DNA from: Spirogloea muscicola
Lineage: Eukaryota > Streptophyta > Zygnematophyceae > Spirogloeales > Spirogloeaceae
Assembly (NCBI GenBank): GCA_009602725.1
Contig: WELB01000082.1
Location: 472,357 to 536,356 of the forward strand
Length of the DNA stretch: 64,000 nucleotides
Reading direction: 5' to 3'
Part shown: piece by piece, positions 21,850 through 33,259 of the stretch
Numbering within the stretch: the stretch's first letter is position 1
Layout of the letters: each line of letters starts with the position of its first letter
Translations under genes and position numbers: made by a program
The notes under the pieces: generated by a model
The model's input: only the letters and a program-made list of their open reading frames with translations
What the model was told of the DNA's origin: nothing
Database searches by the model: none

Positions 21850-23400
21850 GCGGGGAGGGCTTGGAGGGTTTGGAGTTTGACTGGGATGGAGGGCGGCGGA
21901 CTGCCATTTACGACCCCCATCAGGGACTGTAGCCCTCAACCCCACTGCCATCTCCCACTCGCTATCTCTCCTCGCTTCGATCGTGGATCCCATACACCAC
22001 GCGCCTCCGTCCCGCAGCAACAATTGCGGCGGGTGGCCTTGCATCTCCTTCTTGAGCACGCTCAGAAGCAGCTTCCACTTTCTCGCACGGCTCCTTCTTC
22101 CTCTTCCCCAGTGTGCATGCCTTGTGGTTGCTCTTAGGAGCTATTGAGTCCACTGGCAGCAGCTAGACCCCTTGGCATTCTTTCTGTCTGGCAGCTTTGT
22201 ACTCAACGCTTCTCGGATCTTTTCTGGCGACTGTACCCACTTGCAATCGCTGACTAGGGGGTACTGAGGGTTGATACTAGCAGCCATGTGGATTTGCTGG
22301 GTGGGTATGAATTCGAGTCATGTTGGGGCATTCCTTGCTGACTGGTGTCCAGTTCATGTTGGGGCCTTCCTTGCTGGTTGTCCACTTTTATCGGCGATCC
22401 CTTTGGCATTTGCCCTCTTTGCTAGGGCTATTGCTAGCTGCCTGCTTTCGAATTATGAGAAGGCCAGCTTTCTCTTCGTCATTCTGAAGCCCAATTCATT
22501 ATCACAAGGTTTGAGCTTGCTATATGTAGCTGCACTGCCCCTTGAAGTAGCCACTCTCCCCCCAGCCCCACCATCGTCAGCCTACCTTGCATATTCCCAC
22601 CTTCCTGCCCCCATAAGCTGTGCTCTGGCCTGTCTGTGGTTGCCTTACTACTCACTCAGCTACCCTTAATGCGTGCTGCTGTAGAAGGGTACACCCTTTT
22701 ACAGCACAAAGGATGCTCAGCCACCTTTGAGACCTACAGTGACCAGGTGCACCTTAAGGGACTGTGCGTGATGCTTGAGTTTACAAGTTCTTCAATCACT
22801 TTCCCAGCAGTGCAGCTTCGCCACACAACAACGCCAGGCCTCAACACCTAGCACCTAAGCAAGAATCTGCTGACTTTTCCACCATTCTTACGGACTCCTA
22901 GTTGCTCCTATTTGTTTGGTCATCTGCACAATCTGCTCATTCGAGAGAAGTTCCGCTGCTAGGTGCCTCAGCTAGGCTGCCACTAAATCAACTTGCATAT
23001 CACACAAGGAATCTGGCTTGTGTCTAAGTACAGTAGTGCTCACCAGTGACATATCAGCATATCGCAGTCACTGCCAACCAGCTAAAGCTATGTGTCACTG
23101 TTAGTGCTTTGAGGCACCACTTACGGTGGTAAATGCAAGTCACAGAATGCCCTGTCAACCTGCTTATGGTGCCTCTTATGTGACCAGCACTACCGCCACC
23201 ACATTCACCCCCAAGGTGACTTGTCAAGATAAGGAGTATAATAACAAGTTCTTCTGCACCTTCTGCTCATTCAGAAGGGCACAGTCTGTGCTTCAATTGA
23301 TGCATCTTAGCCCTCACAGAATGCCAAGCTGGACAGGCACATGCTGTTAAATCTCTCAAGAAACAAGTGTTGTGTTGAAAGTTTGTCTGCAGTCCATGGT
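21850..23400. other. Intergenic stretch
   Basis: No recognisable domain or consistent exon chain on either strand. A plus-strand frame at 22271-22669 encodes hydrophobic sequence but has no family resemblance. Confidence 0.45.
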
Positions 23401-23408
23401 AAAAGAGC

Positions 23409-26027
23409 CTATTGACTATGCGCGCTGTACACTTCCAGAATGTCGTCGTTCTCCATGTCCAGGCTGGCCGGAGTGCTGGAGGGATCTACACGCAGCCCGT
23501 CAAAACTAAGAACATATTCAGAGGACTCGCCGCCCATTACCTTTGCCCATCCTTTGATAAGCTTTGCAAATGGCTCATCCTGCAAAAGTCAGAGAGTTTG
23601 ATATTACAGATATTTCAGCAACCCTGCAGCAGTGAGACAGAATAACTGAACAAATGCAATTATGGCCAACTTCAAGCTAGCCAATGACGTCCAATATATA
23701 CTGTAACACGTAGTATATTGACCACGCCTAAGATAGGCAAGCAAATCTTATTGTAAGTGAAACCTTTTGAGCTCACAGGATCACAGGTTGGATGCGCACC
23801 CTATTAAGCCGGAAGCTCTTGGAGGTGCCTTCCTTGCATTGCACCACTAGTGTCATTTTAAAGGGCTCTGTAGTTTCTCGTTCTGTGCCTGTAGCCACAT
23901 CAGGGCTTCCGCTCGCTTCGCCAAAGTCTGGCAAAGCGTCGCTCTGCGGCCTGCTTGCAGCTGACATTCTCGCCTGCTCTGATGCCAGGTCCTGGAACCA
24001 ACTCACAAACAGCATGAAACTGAACCATAAGTACCTTTGCGGGCATGAATGAGATGTACTGTCATTTCAGGAAGAGGCCCGGGCAAATCATGCTTCCAAC
24101 TGCTTCTGCCATCCCTACCTGAGCCTGGGCTTTCGCAGCTGCCTGGAGCCGCTGTAGAGCTTCTTCCGACGCCTCTGCCGTCAGCCTGGTGAGCTCCTCT
24201 CTGCTCTTTCTGTAGGTTGATAGCGATCCACGAGTCTCAGGTCATTAAGCAGTCGGCCTACAAGTACCTCGGAGTAAGGGGCCAGGCTTCAAGCACTGGG
24301 CTTTGCTACCATGTGTGCTGACATGCTGGCATCACGAGTTGAGGTATGCAGAGCAGTGAGGACGTGCACTTGATTGGTCACTACAGGAAGGACATTAGCT
24401 GGTGCTGCTGATGGGTGCACTCTCAATTGACAAATGTGAATCTTGGTGGTCCTGGTCAAGAAGCTGAACATGACTGAAAAACTCTCAAGCCTTCACCACG
24501 TACTTGATCTGAAGCTTTTCGCTGCTCATTGGGCGGGTGCCTTCTTGAGGAACTTCAATCAGGGTCGGTGGTGTGGGCAACCAATTCTCATCGCTCACTG
24601 CAACGTGACTGCCCGCAAGCCGCTGCTTCTTCTCGGTCCCTCCATCTTCCCCATCCCAGAGCAGCGGATCTGGCCTTGCAGCCACGGATGCCTGCTTGTG
24701 AACAACAAATTTGCATCAAGAGGAAGCACGCCACTACCCAACAAAGACGTTAATCGATCTCAGTTGAAACAGTTCCAATTGATTGTGGTAGCCTGTCACC
24801 TTGTCCCGCTTCTTTGAAGCGCACACTGGTCTTGTGAGGAAAGTCTCAGCTGTCACATCCACACCATCGTCCTCCCCATCTGTCACCAGACATTGCTAGA
24901 TTTAGAGTGCAGGGATATATGGTGTCTTTTACATGCTCTATCTCGTTGTTTTTGACATTAGAGGCCACTTTGACATTGATACCAACATAAGTCTGTCTCA
25001 TAGTGCCCAATTTCCTTTGCTTAAATGCGCTGTAGAGGCTCTTACCAAAGTCATCCAGTGGCTGTAGCAGCTCATTGCCGTAGTGGAAGAGGGGTTCGAA
25101 ATCGCTGTCCTGGATGAAGCTCTTCTCTGGCATGTGTGCCTTCCCCAGGCGCTGCATCTGTGACAAATGTATCGATGACAACGATCTTATTGGTCTAGTA
25201 CAGTGGCCGATCACGTTGTGTTTTACCGTTCTTAGAGTGCTCCATTCAGCGGTAGCAGATAGGTGCTTGGGCTATCTTGGCGAAGAAGCTTACCGTCTCA
25301 TCCAGCCAGTCCTCCTCGCAAAAGATGCGGGGCTGCGCAGCTGGCTCATATGACCAGTGCCTGGTGTCATACCACTGTAACAGCTGAATGGAGGTGACAC
25401 ATCGCATATAATAGGAAAACAAGCGACCACTTTCGACTAACACACAACTTTGGTGCCGCAAATGACATTCTGCAGATCTAGCAGAGAGGCTGTCAGCAAC
25501 AGGACAACCAACCTGCTTGGCTTAGAAGCAGTGATGGGGGGTGCAGGAGCCACCCAATTGCCAGTCCGGAAGGCGACCTGCTTACGTCCTTCGACGTCCG
25601 TAACTTCCGTGTAAAGTGGAGGCGCACAGACAACACGGCCGGATGCCCAGCTGGGGGGCACAGAGGGCACATCCGCATGCCGCCGCCAATGGCAGTCCGC
25701 GCTGCTTGCCTGTGCACCTTCCTGTGAGAGGCTGCTGTGCTCGGATGGGCCCTCGTCTGACGAGCAGTCATCAAAGAGCACCATTGGGGGTGGGCCCCCG
25801 GCGGCGGCCTTGGAGATAGTCGGCGGCGCCCGAGGAGGCTCATAGTACGCTGCCACTCGGCAGAACGCAGGCGAGCCTGTAGCACTGGGCAAGCAGTAGC
25901 TGCTATCCTGCGCGTACAGGCTGCCAGGAGTAGGCACGATCAACCAGCAGCTGTCACTATCGCAACTTCCAGAGCACCTGACACGGTGCCTATGGCAAGC
26001 ACACAAGGTGGTCTGCATCTTGCACAC
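23409..26027 (-). CDS. SUMO-like domain protein (NIP45/Rad60/Esc2 type)
   Basis: A multi-exon gene whose C-terminus is a SUMO-like domain, as in genome-stability factors Rad60, Esc2 and NIP45. Exons: 23409-23579, 23800-23991, 24119-24209, 24504-24691, about 24799-24876, about 25045-25158, 25292-25372 and 25449 upward. Phases agree throughout. The last two encode KMTLVVQCKEGTSKSFRLNR and, joined, DEPFAKLIKGWAKVMGGESS, YVLSFDGLRVDPSSTPASL and MENDDILEVY, a beta-grasp fold with the typical DDILEV end. Upstream is SDENWLPTPP, like the WLPPPP motif of plant NIP45-like proteins, and a Glu/Ala helix. The N-terminal part (GRVVCAPPLYTEV, VAFRTGNWVAP, WYDTRHWSYEP, IFCEEDWLDE) is unrecognised. The 5' end near 26027 is uncertain. 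Confidence 0.75.
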
Positions 26028-26039
26028 GGTGCTGCATAA

Positions 26040-26320
26040 GCATACGACTTATAGCCTTTTCTGCGCGCTGCCTGCGGTGCGGGCAACTGCCGACCTTTGC
26101 GACGGCCTGGCATGGTCCTGTAGCGTCGCCTGCAGCTCTGCAAGGGACGGGCCATCTGCATGCACTCCATGCAGCAAAGATTGGAGCGCAGAGTCAGCCA
26201 GCCTGACTACCGAGGGACTGCATGCGGCGGCAAAGCCCGCGACTTCGATGTCTATGCATTCGTCATGGTCGTCGCCGCTGCGACTGCAGTCGAGCTAGAG
26301 CGCATGTCGTCATGACCGCT
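26040..26320 (-). other. Open minus-strand segment of unclear ownership
   Basis: A frame with DIEVAGFAAACSPSVVRLAD, ALQSLLHGVH and SLAELQATLQDHARPSQ looks protein-like. It lies between the TDBD exon and the SUMO-like gene. It may be a later exon of the TDBD gene or a 5' exon of the next gene, but splice phases did not settle this. Confidence 0.3.
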
Positions 26321-26463
26321 ACGGCGAATCACGCAGTCGTCCTCGTCGTGCAGGCGTCGGCAGAACGAGGCAGGAGAACCTTTACGACAGCCACGCACAT
26401 CGATCAGTCCAACATGCGATCGATGCATGTCGGATCACGTCAAGAAGACCGTCGAGCTCGCAC

Positions 26464-26728
26464 CGCGGAGGAAGATGTGCGCGGCCGGGCGGTGCGCGGT
26501 GCTGCGCGCGTGCTTCTCGAAGTCGGAGAGCGTGACGACGGCGCCGCAGCAGCCGCAGCGGACGCCCGCGGGCGTCGCGACGCCGGCGAGGTACAGCTGC
26601 CCGCTCTTGCGGTACTCCAGCTCCGCGCCCTCCGCCAGCGCGCCCGCCGAGAAGAGCTTCACCAGCAGGCCGGACCTCGGCGCCATGCCGCCGCCAGAGG
26701 CCAGCGCCGCCGCAACCGCCGCCGCCGC
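26464..26728 (-). CDS. TDBD-domain protein (plant chromatin regulator type), partial
   Basis: The exon encodes a TDBD (PF16135-type, Tify-binding/Jas-TPL-like domain) known from plant PHD-finger acyltransferase-like proteins such as ROS4/IDM1. Visible landmarks are LLVKLFSAGALAEGAELEYR, GQLYLAGVATPAGVRCGCC and LSDFEKHARSTAHRPAAHIF, matching the order of the family: leucine-rich start, GxxVxY, LxGxI, CxCC, FExHA and the closing IFL. The exon ends at a donor (CGCG/GTGCGAG at 26463). Its 5' side enters a 405-base gap. A minus-strand ATG beyond the gap (27279) could be its start but overlaps the TIC20 start region on the other strand. PHD fingers expected downstream were not found. Confidence 0.72.
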
Positions 26729-27133
26729 NNNNNNNNNNNNNNNNNNNNNNNNNNNNNNNNNNNNNNNNNNNNNNNNNNNNNNNNNNNNNNNNNNNNNNNN
26801 NNNNNNNNNNNNNNNNNNNNNNNNNNNNNNNNNNNNNNNNNNNNNNNNNNNNNNNNNNNNNNNNNNNNNNNNNNNNNNNNNNNNNNNNNNNNNNNNNNNN
26901 NNNNNNNNNNNNNNNNNNNNNNNNNNNNNNNNNNNNNNNNNNNNNNNNNNNNNNNNNNNNNNNNNNNNNNNNNNNNNNNNNNNNNNNNNNNNNNNNNNNN
27001 NNNNNNNNNNNNNNNNNNNNNNNNNNNNNNNNNNNNNNNNNNNNNNNNNNNNNNNNNNNNNNNNNNNNNNNNNNNNNNNNNNNNNNNNNNNNNNNNNNNN
27101 NNNNNNNNNNNNNNNNNNNNNNNNNNNNNNNNN
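26729..27133. other. Assembly gap (405 n)
   Basis: A run of n in GC-rich DNA between the TDBD exon and the TIC20 start. All reading frames that cross it are artefacts. Confidence 0.99.
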
Positions 27134-27241
27134 CCGGTGCTGCCGCGCCGGGCTGCGCAGCCGCCGGCGCCGCGCGCAGCGGCTTTGACGGCGGCCTTGG
27201 GCTGCCGGCCACCTCGGCGCCGCGTCGCTGCCACGGCTGCA

Positions 27242-28536
27242 ATGCTGCCTTTACGCTGCAGCTTCCTCGGCGACCGCATGGCGGCCGTGGCGTCCTGCGC
27301 TCCCGCCCGGCGGCGCTCGGGAGGACGTTTGGCAGTCCGAGCTCAGGCCAGGAATTCTGGCGGCGGCGTTGAAGCGCCACAGGTGCATCTTTGCACCTTC
27401 TAGGAGCCGCCTGTACGAAGCCAAAATAGGCTGTGTCGTCAAAGTCCTCGACAGGAAGTGCAGCAGCTCAAGGCAAGAGAATGATGCCGTCGCTTTAACG
27501 CGCAAAGGCACACCTTTGCTATGGGCCTGGGCTCTTGCTTACGTGCTTGTCGAGGAGACCTCGTGTTGACCAGCAAGGCGAAGCGGCTGGGACTATAGCT
27601 CCCTGCAAGCCTCATTGAGGAGCCTTACCTCGGCTTTGCATCGGTCGCTGCGTGGCAGCGCATCCTTGCGGCCCTGGGCTACCTGCTCCCGTTTCTGGAC
27701 GGCGTCAGATATGGCCGCTTCCTCTTTCAGCAATACCCGGTGACTAAGGTACGAGGGGTCCTGCAGCCTGCCAGCTTCTTTCCTGCTCAGCACCAGCATT
27801 GCAGTATGGCCGTTGTTATCAGGCTGTAGAACTTCCTCGATTTGGAGGAGGCTCAATCCTCAGTCGTCAGGCTCATGCTCTACGCTGGACTAGATCCCCT
27901 GATGTGCTGGAGCTGCTTCATGTGCTACTTGGTGAAAGGTTAACGCAATCACTACAATCTGCTGACAGCCAATCTGACAAGCTGTTGGCAGGTTGCCCTT
28001 CAGCCTTTCCTGCCGCTACTTCAGGCCTACTCGACCATTCCTTACGCAAACCTCTTGGCCTTTTTCGGCCTATACTTGGCGGTTGTCCAAAACCAATCCT
28101 TCAGTCGCTATGTGCGCTTCAACACAATGCAGGTACCAGACTGGCCGACTGTGTGCATGACAATGTATTCTGGCCTAGGGGAGCTGATCATTATGTGCTC
28201 TGTGCCAGTTGAGTACTTGAGCAGTTATACTCACAACTTGATTGAGGCTGCCTCAGTCCCCTTTGTGTGCTCGAGAGCAATCTCTACGTTGACTCAAAGC
28301 AGTACCAACGGATGCAGGCTGTGGTCCTTGATGTGCTGCTCATTCTGCCCAGTCTCGTGGAGCGGCAATTTACTCCGCGAGGAGGCATGGGCTTGGAGGT
28401 TCTGATTCTTCTGTACAACACCATTTTCATCTTCATTTTTGCATGCTTCAGCTTCGGTGTGGCATCCTGCCTTTTAGGACAGACACCTCGCTTGCCGCTT
28501 GTAGCAGATGCTGCAGATGCTCAAGTACCTTTCTAA
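27242..28536 (+). CDS. TIC20: TIC20 (TIC20-II type) inner-envelope protein import component
   Basis: A multi-spanning plastid inner-envelope protein of the TIC translocon that helps preproteins cross the membrane. Exons: 27242-27382 (Arg/Ala transit peptide; alternative Met at 27278), 27599-27748, 27992-28132 and 28318-28536, all phase 0, GT-AG. Diagnostic segments are ILAALGYLLPFLDGVRYGRF, IPYANLLAFFGLYLAVVQNQ, SFSRYVRFNTMQ and VVLDVLLILPSLVER. The C-terminus SCLLGQTPRLPLVADAADAQ closely matches the end of plant TIC20-II as I remember it. Four hydrophobic helices are visible. The protein is about 186 residues before transit-peptide removal. Confidence 0.93.
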
Positions 28537-28539
28537 ACA

Positions 28540-29880
28540 AGACAAAGGCCACTTTCACCTAGATGACTGAGGGGATCAGTTGCATCTTTGCACACTGTAA
28601 CTGACACCTGTGGATTTTGCACTTCTGGAGCTATGATGATGCCTTCTTGCCACCATGATACACACATCTCAGCAGGTCTTTTAGAGCACAGACAGGCCTC
28701 ATAGTAGACAGACAGGACTTTCTACTTAGTAAACAGATGAAGTGGTAATTGTTGCGGCAATCTTTTGTCGTTCTTGAGTACAAAGTTGCCGCTTGCGCTT
28801 GTCCTATGTGAGGCTTCACAAGAAACCACGTCCAAGCTTGCGACACACAAGTGCAGTCTCTCAAGGTACGTGTGGTTGGAGATAAAGGCAGCAGCTGCTG
28901 GATAGCAGTCAATGTCTGGAGGTATGTCAGGCCCCCTGCCAGCTTCAATCTGGGGCAGTGGTTGTGGTTATAGCGGGAGGTGCGGCTGGACAGAGAAGAG
29001 CTTATGACACTTTGGCCAACATTGTAGATGAGCGTTAGCTGATGACCCGGGGTCCGGCTTCTTGGTACGTGCCGCTTGGTCAGGCTGGGTGCCAGTGCGC
29101 AGCTACTCCAACTTAAGCTGGCAGTTTAATAGGAGTAAGGTCGCTTTGAGATGTGAGCCCTTACACTTGCACAGAGCATGAGCGCGCGCACATCTGCATG
29201 ATTGATCTACCATAAGCTGCTGTCCGTCTTACAGCCATCCGACATCAGTCAACATGAGAGGATTGTGCACTGACTGATGCAGTGCCGAATTGTATATGAC
29301 ACCTTGACCTTCTGGACTTTCTGGGCAAAACAAAAATCTTGTCCACTCTGTCAGGGCGCAAGTGCAAGCAGCACGGCGAGCAACCCTTCCTGCACGTTAC
29401 AGCTCTCATGAGCTCGTTCCTGACTCTCTCGTCGCTGTCAAGACAAGAACTCATGCCAACACTTGGCAGGTTGAGCGCTTGCGGCTGCCACCAAGCTTCT
29501 CATGTTTGGACCTTGTCCATCGTTTGTCAAGCTGGTCTTTCCAGAGACTACTCTCTGACCTGCGGCTGCTCAGAAGGGGATATTGAGCACCCAGTGGCCA
29601 CTTAAGTCGCAGTATGCCTTGGCGCTTTTCTAGCTCCTTCGAAGTTTGTTCATTCTCTTCTGGGCTGGCAGGCCAATCATAGCCATCGCCCTCTTCTGGA
29701 AGAACATATCTTCCGCGTAATTTCCAAGCCCTTCTATCTTCCAAGCTACGGGCCCCTGTAGAAGAGCTGTGCTTGTCCCACAGCCGTTGCCCCCTTCTGA
29801 TCTTTGGGGAGAGCTTCTTCTCATGTGCCACTCGTCTCCTGCCTTGATTTGGACGAGCTTCCTCCTTACCGGGCACGCCC
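28540..29880. other. Intergenic stretch
   Basis: Open frames occur on both strands (for example minus 29451-29906 with GRYVLPEEGDGYDWPASPEE) but none shows a known domain or a clear exon chain. Confidence 0.4.
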
Positions 29881-30276
29881 TGCTGCCCCCTTGCGGCAGT
29901 CGACATCTTTGGCTGCTTAGGTCCTCATTTCCTTACTCTCCTTCAAAACATAGCCAATCTAGGCTACACACGACATGCAGATGCGTTCCCGACTGAGATG
30001 GGCTTGCCAGCTGCATATCTGTCGTTCTTGCGACGACGAGTTTTGGCCTGTTTGCAGCGTCCTCAGGCTAATGCTTTGCACCAGAAAGCTGGGCGAGCTC
30101 TAGTTGGTGGCAGAAGGGCTTCGTATCTGCCATCTAGTATTCAGTCGTCGGTTAGCGACCTTTATGTTTTGACCCGTGGTTACTGAGCGGGTCAATCTAC
30201 TGTAGATTATGTAGGTCTTAAGATGTGCTTGGCTTTGTACTTGGCCATTTGACATTCGTTAGTTTCAAATACACGA
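29880..30276 (+). mobile_element. 5'-truncated LINE copy, 3' end complete
   Basis: In the + orientation it encodes the last part of the LINE ORF (LLTLLQNIANLGYTRH, MGLPAAYLSFLRRRVLACLQ, ALHQKAGRALVGGRRASYLP, ending VLTRGY and stop at 30184-30186), then the 3' UTR to TTTCAAATACACG. It is close to the copies at 18.5 and 44.8 kb. Confidence 0.9.
30169..30195 (+). other. Conserved LINE hairpin spanning the ORF stop codon
   Basis: TTGACCCG at 30169-30176 pairs perfectly with CGGGTCAA at 30188-30195; the 11-nt loop TGGTTACTGAG contains the stop TGA. The same hairpin is present in all other LINE 3' copies of the window. Confidence 0.8.
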
Positions 30277-30329
30277 ATAATTTATATTGGAGAAACATCT
30301 GCCTTGATACGTCTGCGCAGCAGGGGACT

Positions 30330-30660
30330 TCGAACCATCTGGAAGCATCGGGCGGGGGGGAAGAACAAGTAAGGGAGATGCAGGAAGAAATTGCTCGCCC
30401 ATAAGAGAAAGTGGGGCTAGCAAAGCCAGCCCAGAAAAGAATGGACAATATCTGAACGCCACAAAACGGTGCCGAAAAGAAAAAACTACACACCAAGACA
30501 CAATATGATGCAGATGGAGTAAAGAGAGTCAGAGGAAGGGGAATAAGGAGAGTCTCTTCAGCAGAAAGAAGAAAGTGCTCGGCCTGAGAGAAGGGGGGCT
30601 TAGCAAAAGCCAGCCCAAAATAGAATGGACGATGAAAGGGCGATTGGCCACCTCCATAAA
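30330..30660. repeat. Short interspersed repeat copies
   Basis: Two copies of the CCAGCCC repeat. The first has GCTCGCCCATAAGAG, then GGGGCTAGCAAAGCCAGCCC and CACCAAGACACAATATGATG. The second, near 30595, has GCTTAGCAAAAGCCAGCCC followed by AATAGAATGGACG. Confidence 0.75.
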
Positions 30661-31059
30661 AGAGAATGACTGGAAAACGGGGGGAAAGCGGACCCCGTCG
30701 GGAGGAAGCGACGGCAGAGATGCGCCCTGAGCAGGAGCATCGGACGGCTCAGTCTCCGTCGATGACGCGCCACGTGGCAGGGTCCCGCACCTTCGCCGTG
30801 CGGCCGGCCGGCGGGGGGGGTGATGGAGTCGGTTAGCGGCGGTGTTTGTCAGTAAATATAATCATGATATTTGTCAATCAACGTCCCGCCCCGTCTGCGG
30901 GAGTGGGGCCTCCAAACTTGCGCCGCACGGTCCCCTGGAAACGAGGCAGCTGCGGCTCGGCGGTGAAGGGCGGCAGTCATCCGCAAATAGATCTTCATTA
31001 TGACAACTGCCCTGCTACCGAGGCAAACACCTTCCCCCCCATTCCCAGCCTCGCTCGCC

Positions 31060-31130
31060 GCTTCCGCCGCCGCCGCCGCCGCCGCTTCCGCCGCCGCTTC
31101 CGCCGCCGCCGCCGCCGCCGCCGCCGTCAC
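31060..31130. repeat. (CCG)n trinucleotide repeat
   Basis: Imperfect CCG/CTTCCG run about 100-160 bases upstream of the Bax inhibitor start codon, likely in its promoter or 5' UTR. Confidence 0.8.
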
Positions 31131-31223
31131 AGCCGGCCGCCTGCCTTCACGCAGGGTCTCGTGCTGCGTCCAGGAGTAGAGTTTCGTTGGGGACTTGGCT
31201 TGACCCTGCTTGGGGCGTTCCCG

Positions 31224-33254
31224 ATGGCGAGCTACGCACAGTCGTTTGGCGTGGACGGCCCTCGCGGCGCGTCATGGAAGCCGGAAGCGCTGGCCAGCTT
31301 CAGCCCGCTCTCGCCGCCCGTGCAGAAGCACCTGCAGCGGGTGAGGCTTGCCCAACCGCCGCCTTTGCCGCATGCGCTGCCGCAGCAACTTCAAGATGTC
31401 CTCAGTAGTCGGCGTCACCTCATGGCGTCACCGTCGCTCGAATTTGTAGGCTCGTGCTCAGGCAGGCGGTGCAGTTGCGTCGCACGCAAGTGTAAACGAC
31501 TGCCTTGTGGTATTACTTCTGCTAAGCTTGAGTTGGGTGCATGGCATGATCGTCAGGTGTATGCTACATTGGCGGCAGCGCTCTTGGCAGCTTCGGTGGG
31601 CGTGTACGCGCACATCTTGCTGGGACTAGGAGGTCTTCTGACTTCCCTGGCTTTCATCGGGGCCACCGTCTGGCTCATGAGCACGCCAAATACTCCGAGC
31701 CAGGAGGTTAGACCTATTTGACATTGGATTCTTAAATTGTCGCAGCCATGTTACGTCTGCGAGCTGAGCCCATTCTGTTACTGGTGAATCTGTATGCGTG
31801 CTATTCGTCTGATGTGCAACTACGAGACTGCAGGCCGAGATAGATTATTGGTCTCGTAGGTCATTGAGGTGTTTGCGTAAGTTCGCAAGACAACTTCACG
31901 TAGCTAAGCACCTTGAGCCTCAACTTATTCCTTTGCTTGTGTGAACCAGGGCAAGCGCTTTAGGTTGCTGATGGCAGCGGCAGCCCTTCAGGGCTGTTCT
32001 ATTGGCACACTTGTGGAGGCAGTTCTGCTCATCAACCCTGGGTAAGAAGCCTTGTGTCCATCTGTTCGGCAGGTCATGGTTGCTGGTTGAGCAGCTCTTT
32101 TCCTGGTCAACTATGAATATGACTGACATCTGGAAACCTCCTCATATCACTCGAAGTACCTATGGTGGAGAGAACTTGGCAATCACCTTATCGCACTTGT
32201 AGGACACTTACTGATGCTGTATCCTGAAAGCTCTGGATGTGCAAGATGTTCTGCAATGCCTACATAGTTGCACAGCAGGGATCTCTCTGAGGCTTTTCAA
32301 GAGTCAGATGGCATTGAGCAGGGTGATCTCTTGCCATGTTTATCATTCACTAAGAAAGGCCTCCCTGCCACAAATGGTTATCTGTTTTTCTTGCAAGCAG
32401 ACTCGTTCTGACGGCGATGGTAGCCACGACAGTTGTGTTTGCCTGCTTTACTGGCGCTGCTCTTCTGGCCAAGCGGAGGGAGTATCTTTTCATTGGTGCC
32501 ATTGTCTCATCAGCTCTGACACTCATGGCCACTATGCGATTGGCTACCTTTTTCTTGGGAGGAGCTGCTACAATGTATCAAGTAGAGGCAAGTTTTTGTC
32601 TGCTTGGAAGGTCTCCCCAAGAAGACGATAGCCGCAGTTACCATCGTGTGCACAATTAGTGCCTGGCAAGATGCACATCTAGTCCTTGAGAGCACTTGAG
32701 TTTCTTGGAACTGACTCATGTGTGCACATCTCTGTCTGTTGCAGTTATATGGTGGCCTACTTGTGTTTGTGGGTTACATTCTTTTTGACACTCAGATGAT
32801 AGTTGAGAGAGCTGATCTTGGAGACAGGGACTACGTGAAGCATGCTCTTGATCTTTTTGTGGACATTGTAGCAATCTTTGTGCGCATCCTTGTTATTCTG
32901 GTGAGATGGATGCTCTTACCAGTTCTCTTTCAATTTTACATTGAAGATGAGACAGCACTTAGCCAGCACCCAGGACAAGTCATTGAGTTGAAACTGCAGC
33001 TTGGAGCGCTGAATTGTGATTATGTTATGTCACGGCTGTTGAGATTTCCAGGCATTCAAAGAGGTCTGGAATCAGGCCTCAGTTTGCCCTTCTGTGTGAC
33101 AGACTGTGGACATTGTGTCTAACGTGTGTTGGGGTACTAGCAACATCAGAGTCTAACACGTGCTGTCTTGCTCCATCGGTAGGCCAAAAATGCAGGGAAG
33201 GAGCAGCGTCGTGAAGAAAGGCGTAGCAAGAGTGGCAACACAAGGAGGCGGTAG
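31224..33254 (+). CDS. BI-1: Bax inhibitor-1 (BI-1/TMBIM6 family)
   Basis: An ER membrane protein that modulates calcium leak and cell death. Exons: 31224-31340, 31557-31706, 31950-32041, 32401-32587, 32745-32900 and 33183-33254, with consistent phases. The N-terminus has [13 protein letters not shown], then hydrophobic helices beginning [20 protein letters not shown]. Later come [40 protein letters not shown] and [20 protein letters not shown], which follow plant BI-1 segment by segment, including the FDTQ motif and the basic cytosolic tail ([18 protein letters not shown]). The intron after 32587 has a GC donor (GAG/GCAAGT) instead of GT; this is the only way to join ...YQVE to LYGG in frame. 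Length is about 236 residues, normal for the family. Confidence 0.95.
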
Positions 33255-33259
33255 TTGAC

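Noticed and set aside
26382-27403. Long open frames on both strands across the 405-base gap
   Set aside because: They are open only because n codons are not stops; flanking reads belong to different genes.
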